NCBI GenBank assembly: GCA_051880475.1
Contig: JBJEOA010000009.1
Location: 1 to 64,000 of the forward strand
Direction: 5' to 3'
From: JAUUSJ01 sp051880475
GTDB lineage: Bacteria > Bacillota > Clostridia > Lachnospirales > Lachnospiraceae
DNA: 64,000 nucleotides
The position numbers and the translations under genes are program-made. Positions 1 to 8,020 of this stretch are shown piece by piece. The first letter of the stretch is position 1. Each line of letters begins with the position of its first letter. Under the pieces are notes generated by a model. The model ran no database searches. It had not been told where the DNA came from and was given only the letters and a program-made list of their open reading frames with translations.

Positions 1-2
1 AT

Positions 3-1109
3 ACAGCGACCATTGTGTTGAGAGCGAAGGAAAATTATTATTTTTCAGCGAGTAGTTTGCCAGTAATTTCGGGTGCTGTGTATGATTGGCGAATAGAGGA
101 CCAGACAGTATTAAGGATGACAGCTATATTTGAGAAAACGGAGAGTGAGCCGACAACCGAGAGTACATATACACAGCAATCGACAGCTGATAATACGGCG
201 TCGACGACAAGGACTCAAAATTATAGCACGGAGGAGCAAAATGGCACGTATTCTTCTGACGGAACACAGCAGGGAGGTGCTGGTACACAGTCTACAGTGT
301 CGACTAATATTACAAATTCTGGAAATAATAGTGGCACGAATTACTCGGGTAGTTCTTCTGGGGGTTCGTCAGCAATATCTTCAGGAACAGTGGCGAATGC
401 TTCTGGAAGTAGTTTGGTGACATCATCTGGAACAACTCAGACAGCAAGTGGTTCTAATTCCAATACATCATCTGAAAGTTCAAATAGTATTGCAAATAAT
501 TATGAGTCAGTCATTGGAACGATTTTAGTGCAGGATGAGGCGAATGTTATAGTAAGCATTGATGAATTAGATATTTTAGATATAAAAGAAGGGCAAACTG
601 CCAATATTACACTTGACGCAGTAGAAGATAAAGAATATGAAGGAGAGATTTCTAAAATTGCAACGGAGGCGACAAATTCAGGAGGAAGTGCAAAATATCA
701 AGTGGAAATTTCTTTGCCAATTGATGAAAATATGAAAAGTGGTATGAGTGCTTCTGTGACAATACATACTGCGCAGGCACAAGATGTAGTTGTAATTCCT
801 GTCTCAGCTTTGCAGGAAAAAGAAAATAAAACATTTGTCTATACCAAGATAGATGAGAAAGGAAACTTATCTGGCGAAGTGGAAGTAGAAACTGGAATTT
901 CAGACGGAACAAATGTGGAGATTACAAGTGGATTAAGCCAAGGGGATATCGTTTATTATACACTGCCAACTTCCTCATCCGATTCAAAAGAAGAGACAAT
1001 GTCAGGTGGAGGGAAGAATCCATTTGGCAGCGAAGGCGGGGGCAGACGAGGAAATTCAGGTGGCGGTTTTGCTCCAGCAGGTGGTAGTCCAGGAGGTGGC
1101 GGACGATGA
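3..1109 (+). CDS. Efflux RND/ABC periplasmic adaptor (MacA/HlyD-like), 5' partial
   Basis: This is the C-terminal part of a membrane-fusion adaptor that would couple the downstream MacB-like ATPase and permease to export. The frame is open to the window edge and the internal GTG at 15 has no ribosome site, so the gene starts upstream of the window. The barrel and lipoyl-proximal segments are recognisable (DELDILDIKEGQTANITLDA, then DENMKSGMSASVTIHT and VVVIPVSALQEK). Counting from that GTG, residues of about 45-160 are an unusual Ser/Thr/Asn/Gly-rich low-complexity stretch, and the extreme C-terminus is Gly-rich. The stop overlaps the next start (ATGA), so translation is probably coupled. The family assignment is firm, but the substrate is unknown. 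Confidence 0.8.
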   Translation, partial: TATIVLRAKENYYFSASSLPVISGAVYDWRIEDQTVLRMTAIFEKTESEPTTESTYTQQSTADNTASTTRTQNYSTEEQNGTYSSDGTQQGGAGTQSTVSTNITNSGNNSGTNYSGSSSGGSSAISSGTVANASGSSLVTSSGTTQTASGSNSNTSSESSNSIANNYESVIGTILVQDEANVIVSIDELDILDIKEGQTANITLDAVEDKEYEGEISKIATEATNSGGSAKYQVEISLPIDENMKSGMSASVTIHTAQAQDVVVIPVSALQEKENKTFVYTKIDEKGNLSGEVEVETGISDGTNVEITSGLSQGDIVYYTLPTSSSDSKEETMSGGGKNPFGSEGGGRRGNSGGGFAPAGGSPGGGGR

Positions 1110-1777
1110 TTATTCTTAAAGATGTCTCAAAAAAATATAAAATTGGTGATACTGAGGTAAGAGCACTAGACCGTGCAAATTTGCATATAAAAAAAGGGGA
1201 GTTTGTAAGTATCATTGGACCTTCTGGAAGTGGGAAATCTACGCTGATGAATATTATTGGCTGTCTGGACGTTGCAGATGAAGGAAAATATTATTTAGAT
1301 GGGTTGGCGATTGAGGAGTATACGGAGAGTCAGCTGGCAAAAATTCGAAATAAAAAAATAGGATTTATTTTTCAAAGCTTTAATTTAATTGGAAATCTCA
1401 CAGCGAGAGAAAACGTGGAACTTCCGCTTATTTATCAGAGAGTGCCAGCAAAAGAAAGAGCCGAGTTGGTTGATAAAGCATTAGAGAGAGTAAAGCTTGG
1501 AGAGAGAATGAATCATAAGCCGACGGAGCTTTCAGGAGGACAGCAGCAGAGGGTGGCGATTGCGAGAGCGATTGCCACTCGTCCGTCGTTGTTTTTGGCA
1601 GATGAGCCGACTGGAAATCTTGATTCGAGTACAGGAACCGAGATTATGGAATTATTTCACGAATTGCATACACAGGGAAATACCATTGTTTTAATTACCC
1701 ATGATGAGTCTGTTGCAAAGCAGGCAAAAAGAAGTATTCGAATTCGAGATGGACATGTCGAGGAGGTGGTTATATGA
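1106..1777 (+). CDS. MacB/LolD-type ABC transporter ATP-binding protein
   Basis: This is the ATPase of a tripartite MacAB-like exporter. It carries a Walker A (GPSGSGKS), a Q-loop (FIFQSFNLIGNL), an ABC signature (LSGGQQQR) and a Walker B with catalytic Glu (LFLADEPTGNLD), followed by the switch His (ITHDES). At 223 residues it has the normal length for the LolD/MacB ATPase family. The start overlaps the adaptor stop by 4 nt, and its own end overlaps the permease start by 4 nt, so the three genes form one translationally coupled operon. In Gram-positive bacteria such modules often export peptides or give resistance, but nothing here fixes the substrate. Confidence 0.93.
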   Translation: MIILKDVSKKYKIGDTEVRALDRANLHIKKGEFVSIIGPSGSGKSTLMNIIGCLDVADEGKYYLDGLAIEEYTESQLAKIRNKKIGFIFQSFNLIGNLTARENVELPLIYQRVPAKERAELVDKALERVKLGERMNHKPTELSGGQQQRVAIARAIATRPSLFLADEPTGNLDSSTGTEIMELFHELHTQGNTIVLITHDESVAKQAKRSIRIRDGHVEEVVI

Positions 1778-2955
1778 TTTGGCAGTCGGTCAAAATGGCT
1801 TGGAAGGCGATTACATCAAATAAGATGCGTGCATTTTTGACGATGCTAGGAATCATTATTGGAGTTTATGCACTAGTAGTTTTAGTTTCTTTGGTAAATG
1901 GAGCTACGACTTCTGTGAAAGATTCTATTTCGAGTCTTGGAACCAATTTATTGTCTGTGACGATTAGTGATGATAAGGGGAATCCGTATAAGCGAAAAGA
2001 TTTAGAAGAATTGATGAATCAAGATGGAATCGAGGAGGTAGCTCCGATTACTCAGACAACAGCCACGGTTTCTGGCAGTTTAGAAGAAGAAAGCGGAAGA
2101 GTCTATGGAACGACAGGTGCTTATTTTAGAATACAAGGAAAAGAAGTGCAGATTGGAAGAATATTAAAATCTGTAGATATAGATAATCACGTAAATGTTG
2201 CAGTCATCACGGAAGATACAGCGACAGAGTTCTTTGGGCAAATAAATGTGATTGGAGAGAATATAAAAATAAATGGAATGAACTATCAAATTATTGGTGT
2301 ACTGAAGGAAGACGAGAGTGCGGCTGCGATGTTAAGCAGCAGCAACTATGAAGTTTATGTTCCGTATACCTCATTAATTCGTCTAGTAGATGGTCTTTCA
2401 TCTAATATCACTTCATTTTATGTGTCAGTGACAAATGAGGATGATATGGATGCAGCAGAGGCAAACTTAGAGAAAATTTTATTGGAGAGGTTTCATCAAG
2501 ATGAAGATGCTTTTAATATTATAAATCAATCTTCTATTGCGGAAGTTATGGGTTCTGTCACAGGAACTTTATCTCTTTTACTTGGCGGAATTGCGGCAAT
2601 TTCTCTTTTAGTTGGTGGAATTGGTATTATGAATATTATGTTAGTATCTGTCACAGAGAGGACGAGAGAAATTGGTATTCGAAAAGCGATTGGAGCAGGA
2701 CGTGGAGTTATTATGCTTCAGTTTTTGATTGAAGCTTTTGTAGTGAGTATGATGGGTTGTATTATAGGAATCTCTCTTTCATGGATTACATTACAAATAA
2801 TTAATAAAGTGGGAGGAGTGGATTATAGTTTGTCTTTGCCAGTTGTGGCAATTTCTATTGTATTTTCTCTTCTTGTAGGATTGGTGTTTGGCTTATATCC
2901 AGCAAATAAAGCAGCGAAAATGAAACCGATTGACGCTTTGCGTTATATTGGATAA
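1774..2955 (+). CDS. MacB-like ABC transporter permease (FtsX family)
   Basis: This is the permease half of the exporter. It has an N-terminal transmembrane helix (residues of about 17-43, with the typical NKMRAFLTMLGIIIGV start of MacB proteins), a large extracytoplasmic MacB periplasmic core domain, and three C-terminal helices with the FtsX signature region (GGIGIMNIMLVSVTERTREI). The C-terminus (LYPANKAAKMKPIDALRY) is diagnostic of MacB-type permeases. The 393-residue length is usual. It is the last gene of the three-gene operon; a promoter for the next gene lies about 60 nt downstream. Confidence 0.92.
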   Translation: MIWQSVKMAWKAITSNKMRAFLTMLGIIIGVYALVVLVSLVNGATTSVKDSISSLGTNLLSVTISDDKGNPYKRKDLEELMNQDGIEEVAPITQTTATVSGSLEEESGRVYGTTGAYFRIQGKEVQIGRILKSVDIDNHVNVAVITEDTATEFFGQINVIGENIKINGMNYQIIGVLKEDESAAAMLSSSNYEVYVPYTSLIRLVDGLSSNITSFYVSVTNEDDMDAAEANLEKILLERFHQDEDAFNIINQSSIAEVMGSVTGTLSLLLGGIAAISLLVGGIGIMNIMLVSVTERTREIGIRKAIGAGRGVIMLQFLIEAFVVSMMGCIIGISLSWITLQIINKVGGVDYSLSLPVVAISIVFSLLVGLVFGLYPANKAAKMKPIDALRYIG

Positions 2956-3013
2956 GAAAATTCATCTATTTTTCTATCCAAAGGGGGAACACGAAGGCTT
3001 TTGTTTTGTATTT

Positions 3014-3042
3014 GCTGTTTCTATTATTTAGTGATATAATGC
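3014..3042 (+). promoter_or_regulatory. Predicted sigma-A promoter for the MmcQ/alkyltransferase gene
   Basis: A TTGCTG -35 element at 3014-3019 and a TATAAT -10 element at 3037-3042 are separated by 17 nt. They sit about 65 nt upstream of the next start codon. This is a sequence match only. Confidence 0.5.
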
Positions 3043-3106
3043 TGAGAAGAGGAAATAATACATATGAGAAACTTGAATCTAGAAATATTCAATTGGAGGA
3101 GAAAAG

Positions 3107-3751
3107 GTGAAAACGAGAGAAGAGGCATTGGAGTATGGTCTGTCCTTTCCAAATACGTATCAGGATGCACCATTTCACGATCCAAACTGGCAGCTTGTGA
3201 GGGTGAAAGGGAATAAAAAGGCTTTTCTTTGGACTTACGAGAGGGATGGATATATCAATCTTAATGTAAAGGTAGATCCCGAGTGGAGAGATTTTTGGCG
3301 AAGCACATATGAATCTGTCATTGCTGGCTGGCATCAAAATAAAGAACATTGGAATACAATTATTTTAGATGGGACAATTCCAGAACATGATATCAAGCGA
3401 ATGATAGCAGAGAGCTATGATATTATTACAGATAGTCCATCGAAAAGGATTTACGAGGCAGTTAAGAAGATTCCAAGAGGAAGAGTTGCCACCTATGGTC
3501 AAGTGGCAGAGCTTGCTGGAAATAAAAAGATGGCAAGGGCAGTTGGAAATGCATTGCATAAAAATCCAGATCCTGATTCCATCCCGTGTTTTAGAGTAGT
3601 GAATGCAAAAGGAGAGTTGGCAGGAGAATTCGCATTTGGAGGAATTAAAACTCAAACAAAATTGCTAGAAGCAGATGGAATTGAAGTTGTAGATGGCAAA
3701 GTCAATTTAGAAAAATATAGTATCGATATATATGAGCTATTGCAAGATTAA
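3107..3751 (+). CDS. MmcQ/YjbR domain fused to a methylguanine-DNA alkyltransferase-like domain
   Basis: The protein has two domains. Residues of about 1-105 resemble the MmcQ/YjbR DNA-binding family (SFPNTYQDAPF, KAFLWTYERDG, LNVKVDPEW). Residues of about 110-190 resemble the DNA-binding and active-site domain of O6-alkylguanine-DNA alkyltransferases (KIPRGRVATYGQVAELAG, then IPCFRVVNAKGELAG). The acceptor cysteine is present (C161), but the usual PCHRV motif reads PCFRV, so the His of the catalytic relay is replaced by Phe. The GTG start is chosen because AATTGGAGGA lies 7 nt upstream. It may repair or merely sense alkylated DNA. Confidence 0.82.
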   Translation: MKTREEALEYGLSFPNTYQDAPFHDPNWQLVRVKGNKKAFLWTYERDGYINLNVKVDPEWRDFWRSTYESVIAGWHQNKEHWNTIILDGTIPEHDIKRMIAESYDIITDSPSKRIYEAVKKIPRGRVATYGQVAELAGNKKMARAVGNALHKNPDPDSIPCFRVVNAKGELAGEFAFGGIKTQTKLLEADGIEVVDGKVNLEKYSIDIYELLQD

Positions 3752-3863
3752 AAAAGAATCAGGTATTATGTTTTGTCCTAGAAGGAGAATGAGGTTTCAC
3801 CGGATAAGTGACAAAAGGATAAGAAAAAGAAAAATCTAAAAATTGGAGGAAAAATATAAAATT

Positions 3864-4592
3864 ATGCTGAATCAATTTTCAAGGACAGAATTGCTTTTGG
3901 GAAAAGAAGCCATGGAGAGATTAAAAAATGCGAGAGTGGCAGTATTTGGTGTAGGTGGAGTTGGCGGATATGTCTGTGAGGCTCTTTCAAGAAGCGGAGT
4001 GGGAGCTTTTGACTTGATTGATAATGACAATGTATCTCTTACGAATCTAAATCGCCAGATTATTGCTACACATAGTACGGTCGGAAGGGCAAAAGTCGAG
4101 GTAATGAGAGAGCGAATCTTAGATATTAACCCAAAAGCTAAGGTGTGTATCCATAAATGCTTTTTTCTTCCGGAAAATGCCGCAGAGTTTGACTTTTCAA
4201 AGTACGATTATATTATAGATGCAGTTGACACAGTAACGGCGAAACTGGAAATTATTGTAAAAGCAAAAGAAGCAAATATCCCTGTTATCAGTAGCATGGG
4301 GGCCGGAAATAAACTAGATGCCAGTAAGTTTGTAGTGACAGATATTTATAAAACAAAAGTCTGTCCTCTCGCTAAGGTTATGAGAAGAGAGCTGAAAAAA
4401 AGAGGAGTAAAAAAATTAAAAGTCGTATATTCCGAGGAAGAGTCAATAACGCCGATTATGAATGAGGATATGGAGGAGGAGCTTTCTTTGACTCAAAAAA
4501 GAAGTATTCCTGGAAGTATCGCCTTTGTTCCTTCTGTGGCGGGACTCATTTTAGCTGGAGAAGTGGTAAAAGATATCTCTTGCGTCAATTAG
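3864..4592 (+). CDS. tcdA: tRNA threonylcarbamoyladenosine dehydratase (ThiF/E1-like)
   Basis: This is an E1-like adenylating enzyme of the TcdA/CsdL family, which cyclises t6A37 in tRNA to ct6A. It shows the nucleotide-binding glycine loop (VFGVGGVGGYVCEAL), the adenylation Asp (DLIDNDNVSLTNLNRQ) and a C-terminal segment typical of TcdA (KVVYSEEES, then GSIAFVPSVAGLILAGEVV). I place the start at the ATG at 3864 because GGAGGA (3845-3850) lies upstream of it at normal spacing. A longer reading from a TTG would begin inside that ribosome site. The 242-residue length fits the family. Confidence 0.9.
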   Translation: MLNQFSRTELLLGKEAMERLKNARVAVFGVGGVGGYVCEALSRSGVGAFDLIDNDNVSLTNLNRQIIATHSTVGRAKVEVMRERILDINPKAKVCIHKCFFLPENAAEFDFSKYDYIIDAVDTVTAKLEIIVKAKEANIPVISSMGAGNKLDASKFVVTDIYKTKVCPLAKVMRRELKKRGVKKLKVVYSEEESITPIMNEDMEEELSLTQKRSIPGSIAFVPSVAGLILAGEVVKDISCVN

Positions 4593-4719
4593 CATATTAA
4601 AAAAAATCAGAAAAACTGATTAAATTTAATCATTCCAATCTTCTAATTACTATGGTAGAATAAAAAAAGTCAAAAATATTGATGAAATTTATTATAATCA
4701 AATAAAATGAATTTCTTGT

Positions 4720-4747
4720 TTGCAAAGGCTAAATTATCGTGTATAAT
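4720..4747 (+). promoter_or_regulatory. Predicted promoter of the leuA-araC fusion gene
   Basis: TTGCAA (4720-4725) and TATAAT (4742-4747) are separated by 16 nt. The resulting leader is about 130 nt and A/T rich. I saw no T-box, leader peptide run of Leu codons or terminator hairpin in it. Confidence 0.6.
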
Positions 4748-4883
4748 GTATCATGTTGTGAATACAGTACATACAATTTAGAATTATTTTTTATAAGTTC
4801 TAATCTGGGATATGTATTTTTAATAAATGGATATATTTGTATAGCCAACAAGAAGTAAAATAGAATGTAAAAGGAGAGCAGTT

Positions 4884-6875
4884 ATGAAAAATGTTGAAAA
4901 ATATAAGAGACAATACTTTATGCCACCCGTCTGTGAGTTTGACTGGGCAAAAAAAGATCATATTGAGAAACCACCAATCTGGTGTTCTGTTGACCTTCGA
5001 GATGGTAATCAGGCTTTAATTGAGCCTATGAGTTTAGATGAGAAATTGGAATTTTTCCAGATGCTTGTGGATATCGGATTTAAGGAAATTGAGGTTGGTT
5101 TTCCAGCTGCCTCAGAGACAGAGTATATTTTCCTTCGCTCTTTGATTGACCGAGATATGATTCCAGAAGATGTGACGATTCAAGTACTTACTCAGGCTAG
5201 AGAACATATTATTAAAAAGACTTTTGAGGCAGTAAAGGGTGCACCTCGCGCCGTTATTCATCTTTATAACTCCACATCAGTGGCTCAAAGAGAGCAGGTA
5301 TTTAAAAAAGACAAAGAAGAAATCAAGAAATTGGCAATTGATGGAGCGAAATTATTAAAGAAATTAGCTGACGAGACCGATGGAAATTTCTCCTTTGAGT
5401 ATAGCCCAGAGAGCTTTCACGGGACTGAGGTTGAGTACGCACTTGAGGTTTGTAATGCAGTACTTGATGTATGGCAGCCAAGACCAGAGCAAAAAGCCAT
5501 TATCAATATCCCTGCTACAGTGGAGACAGCGATGCCACATGTTTTTGCGACACAGATTGAGTATTTAAGCAAGAGATTAAAATACAGAGAAAATGTAGTA
5601 TTAAGTCTTCACCCACATAATGACCGAGGAGGCGGAGTCTCTGACGCAGAGCTTGGTGTATTAGCGGGAGCTGACCGTGTAGAGGGAACTTTGTTTGGAA
5701 ATGGAGAGAGAACAGGAAATGTAGATATTATTACGCTTGCAATGAATATGTTCTCTTATGGAACAGATCCGGGACTTGATTTTTCCAATATGCCAATGAT
5801 TCGTGACAAATATGAGAGACTTACGAGAATGCATGTCTATGAGAGACAGCCATACGCTGGAGATTTAGTATTTTCTGCATTTTCTGGTTCTCATCAAGAT
5901 GCCATCGCAAAGGGAATGGATTGGATTGAGAAGAAGCATGTAAAAGAGTGGACCGTTCCATATCTTCCAATTGATCCAGTTGATGTTGGCAGAACTTATG
6001 ACTCAGACGTAATCCGTATTAATAGCCAGTCTGGTAAGGGTGGTGTAAGCTATATCTTGAAACATAATTTCTCTATTTCTATTCCTGAGAAGATGAGAGA
6101 AGAGGTTGGATATGCAGTAAAACAAGTTTCTGATGAGGAACATAAGGAACTATCTCCACAGTGGGTTTACGAAATTTTTGAGGAAAATTATATCAATCGC
6201 ATGCCACATTTCCAAATTCAGGAATGTCATTTTATTCAGCAAGATGGAATTATGGCGGAGGCCACGATTTCCTGCGGTGAAAAGAAAGCAGTTGTAGACT
6301 CTAACGGTAATGGTCGTCTAGACGCAGTCAGCAATACAATTAAGCAGTATTTTGGAATCAGCTATGAGTTATCCATTTATGAGGAGCATGCTCTGTCTCA
6401 AGGTTCTTCCTCTAAGGCTATGTCATATGTTGGAATTACTTGTCAGGGTAAGATGTACTGGGGTGTAGGTATTGACGAGGATATTATTAAATCTTCTATC
6501 GATGCTTTAGTTGTAGCTGTTAATAAACTTCCTCAGATTGAGTCAAATGATAAGGAGCAAGATGACCGCTTAGTTGCAATGTTAAATTATATTCAGAGTA
6601 ATTATCAGAATATAACATTGGAAAGTATGGCAGCTCAGTTCCACTTATCTGAGCCATATATTTCCAAGTATATTAAGGATAAATCAGGCAGAACATTCGG
6701 AGAGCAGGTGGCTCGTATTCGAATGAAGAAGGCAAAGACATTGCTTAAGCATGGAAATATGACAGTGGAGCAAATTTCTGAGGCAGTTGGATATCAAAAT
6801 GTAGAGCATTTTAGTCGTACTTTTAAGAAAAGTTTTGATATGACTCCAGTTCAGTACCGCAATAAAAATCGATAG
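4884..6875 (+). CDS. leuA: 2-isopropylmalate synthase with C-terminal AraC-type DNA-binding domain
   Basis: Residues of about 1-400 are a complete type II LeuA catalytic TIM barrel (WCSVDLRDGNQAL at the start, LHPHNDRGGGVSDAELG with metal-ligand histidines, and GNGERTGNVDIITLAMN). Residues of about 410-550 are the LeuA regulatory dimer domain. The protein then continues in frame into a full AraC/XylS helix-turn-helix domain (residues of about 556-663, ending GYQNVEHFSRTFKKSFDMTP). LeuA proteins of this type normally stop after the regulatory domain, so this is a fusion of a leucine-pathway enzyme with a transcription factor module. No frameshift or internal start separates the halves. AAAGGAGAG precedes the ATG. 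Confidence 0.93.
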   Translation: MKNVEKYKRQYFMPPVCEFDWAKKDHIEKPPIWCSVDLRDGNQALIEPMSLDEKLEFFQMLVDIGFKEIEVGFPAASETEYIFLRSLIDRDMIPEDVTIQVLTQAREHIIKKTFEAVKGAPRAVIHLYNSTSVAQREQVFKKDKEEIKKLAIDGAKLLKKLADETDGNFSFEYSPESFHGTEVEYALEVCNAVLDVWQPRPEQKAIINIPATVETAMPHVFATQIEYLSKRLKYRENVVLSLHPHNDRGGGVSDAELGVLAGADRVEGTLFGNGERTGNVDIITLAMNMFSYGTDPGLDFSNMPMIRDKYERLTRMHVYERQPYAGDLVFSAFSGSHQDAIAKGMDWIEKKHVKEWTVPYLPIDPVDVGRTYDSDVIRINSQSGKGGVSYILKHNFSISIPEKMREEVGYAVKQVSDEEHKELSPQWVYEIFEENYINRMPHFQIQECHFIQQDGIMAEATISCGEKKAVVDSNGNGRLDAVSNTIKQYFGISYELSIYEEHALSQGSSSKAMSYVGITCQGKMYWGVGIDEDIIKSSIDALVVAVNKLPQIESNDKEQDDRLVAMLNYIQSNYQNITLESMAAQFHLSEPYISKYIKDKSGRTFGEQVARIRMKKAKTLLKHGNMTVEQISEAVGYQNVEHFSRTFKKSFDMTPVQYRNKNR

Positions 6876-7202
6876 AAAAGCTATAATTTTGTGGCGAAAA
6901 ATTCATTTACTATTGGTAGAAAATAAGTTATAATTTTATGGTGCCCCCATAGGCTTGCCTGTGGGGGTAGCTAGTTTGAGAAATCTAGTGCCGTATTTTT
7001 GCATGTAATACATGAGACAGGGGATTGAAATAAAATTAAATTGATGGAATATTCATATATTTGAAAAAGTATATCTTACAAAAATTAGTTTAAGACTTTA
7101 AAATGACAGAAGATAAGTTGGGTTAATAAGAAAGAAAGTATCAATAATCTTCCCGCTTTAGTTTGTTGTGGGAATATCAATAAGATTGGTGAGGGAAAAT
7201 AA
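6876..7202 (+). other. Intergenic region with GC-rich hairpin and a 13-bp palindrome
   Basis: No gene is seen in these 327 bases. At 6944-6967 there is an 11-bp stem with a tiny loop (CCCCCATAGGC pairing with GCCTGTGGGGG, one G-T pair). It stands out in A/T-rich surroundings but lacks a following T-run, so it is a poor terminator. At 7002-7014 lies the palindrome CATGTAATACATG, of the size bound by GntR dimers and located in front of the gntR gene. I did not match either to a known riboswitch. Confidence 0.4.
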
Positions 7203-7910
7203 ATGGAGAACCCGAAATTAAATAACAAAAAGGTATATGAGTATGTATTTGATTATTTTTTAGAACAAATTTTATCTGGAGAGTTAAAGATTGACGATAA
7301 AATTCCACCAGAGAGAGAAATTGCACAAAAGCTTGGGGTAAGCCGAAATTCAGTTCGTGAAGTAATGCATATGCTAGAGATTAATGGTTTGATTGAGTGT
7401 GTGCAAGGAAGTGGAAATTATGTTCGATGTAATCCGCAAAAGTATATGCTAAAATCCGTAAATATGGTTATGTCTTTACTCAGAATTAACTATATAGAAA
7501 TATTTTATATACGTGCCGGATATGAGCTGACTGCATTAAAATTAGCGATAGATGCTGCCACAGAGGAAGAGATTGAAGAAATTCATCGAATTTTGCTTAA
7601 GATGGATCAAGCGACGAATGTGAAAGAGAGCGCTAATCTCGATATAAAATTTCATTCTCACTTAATTGCAGCTTCTCATAATCGACTGCTTATCTTGTAT
7701 GCAGATATGTTGAGTGATTTGATGAATGAGTTTATTGAGGATTTTAGAGCAAGAATCTTGATGAATAGGAAAAATGAGAAAATGCTTCGAAAGTCTCACT
7801 GGGATATTTATAATGGTCTAAAAGAACGAAATTATGCGGCAGGGAGAGTCGCGATGGAAAAGCATTTTAAGATTGTGAATGAGCATATAGAAAAAATTAG
7901 CTTAAAATAA
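7203..7910 (+). CDS. FadR/GntR-family transcriptional regulator with FCD ligand domain
   Basis: The N-terminal winged helix-turn-helix is clear (residues of about 10-75, KIPPEREIAQKLGVSRNSVREV and GLIECVQGSGNYV). The C-terminal part is an all-helical FCD domain with the usual metal-binding pattern: a D-x3-H pair in NLDIKFHSHL, a His in KSHWDIY, and a His in MEKHFKIV. The effector is not predictable, but FCD regulators usually sense small carboxylates. GGTGAGGG stands about 7 nt before the ATG. A palindrome at 7002-7014 is a possible operator for autoregulation. Its neighbour leuA carries its own DNA-binding domain, so the two could share targets; that is inference. Confidence 0.88.
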   Translation: MENPKLNNKKVYEYVFDYFLEQILSGELKIDDKIPPEREIAQKLGVSRNSVREVMHMLEINGLIECVQGSGNYVRCNPQKYMLKSVNMVMSLLRINYIEIFYIRAGYELTALKLAIDAATEEEIEEIHRILLKMDQATNVKESANLDIKFHSHLIAASHNRLLILYADMLSDLMNEFIEDFRARILMNRKNEKMLRKSHWDIYNGLKERNYAAGRVAMEKHFKIVNEHIEKISLK

Positions 7911-7912
7911 GT

Positions 7913-7963
7913 GAGATACTGTATTTATTAAAGCGTGGAAATATGACAGTAGAGCAGGTTTAA
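7913..7963 (+). pseudogene. Fragment of an AraC-type helix-turn-helix coding sequence
   Basis: Directly after the gntR stop, the reading frame starting at 7913 encodes EILYLLKRGNMTVEQV and then a stop. This closely matches TLLKHGNMTVEQIS in the AraC domain of the nearby LeuA fusion, and the DNA is also nearly identical over about 25 bases (GGAAATATGACAGT is shared exactly). There is no start codon or ribosome site. It is best read as a decayed remnant of an AraC domain gene or a partial duplication of the leuA 3' end. Confidence 0.55.
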
Positions 7964-8010
7964 AACCCAGATATTTTTGAAAATTTGTAAAGAAAAATAT
8001 CTGGGTTTTT
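7962..8010. terminator. Bidirectional intrinsic terminator between gntR and the AIM24 gene
   Basis: A perfect 17-bp inverted repeat (AAAACCCAGATATTTTT at 7962-7978 with its complement at 7993-8009) is flanked by A and T runs. It serves the convergent genes on both strands. Confidence 0.9.
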
Positions 8011-8020
8011 ACTACAAAAT

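Noticed and set aside
4593..4883. Possible T-box or leucine attenuator in front of leuA
   Set aside because: No AGAGA-type stem, TGGNACCGCG antiterminator bulge, Leu-rich leader peptide or terminator hairpin was found; only a promoter is supported.
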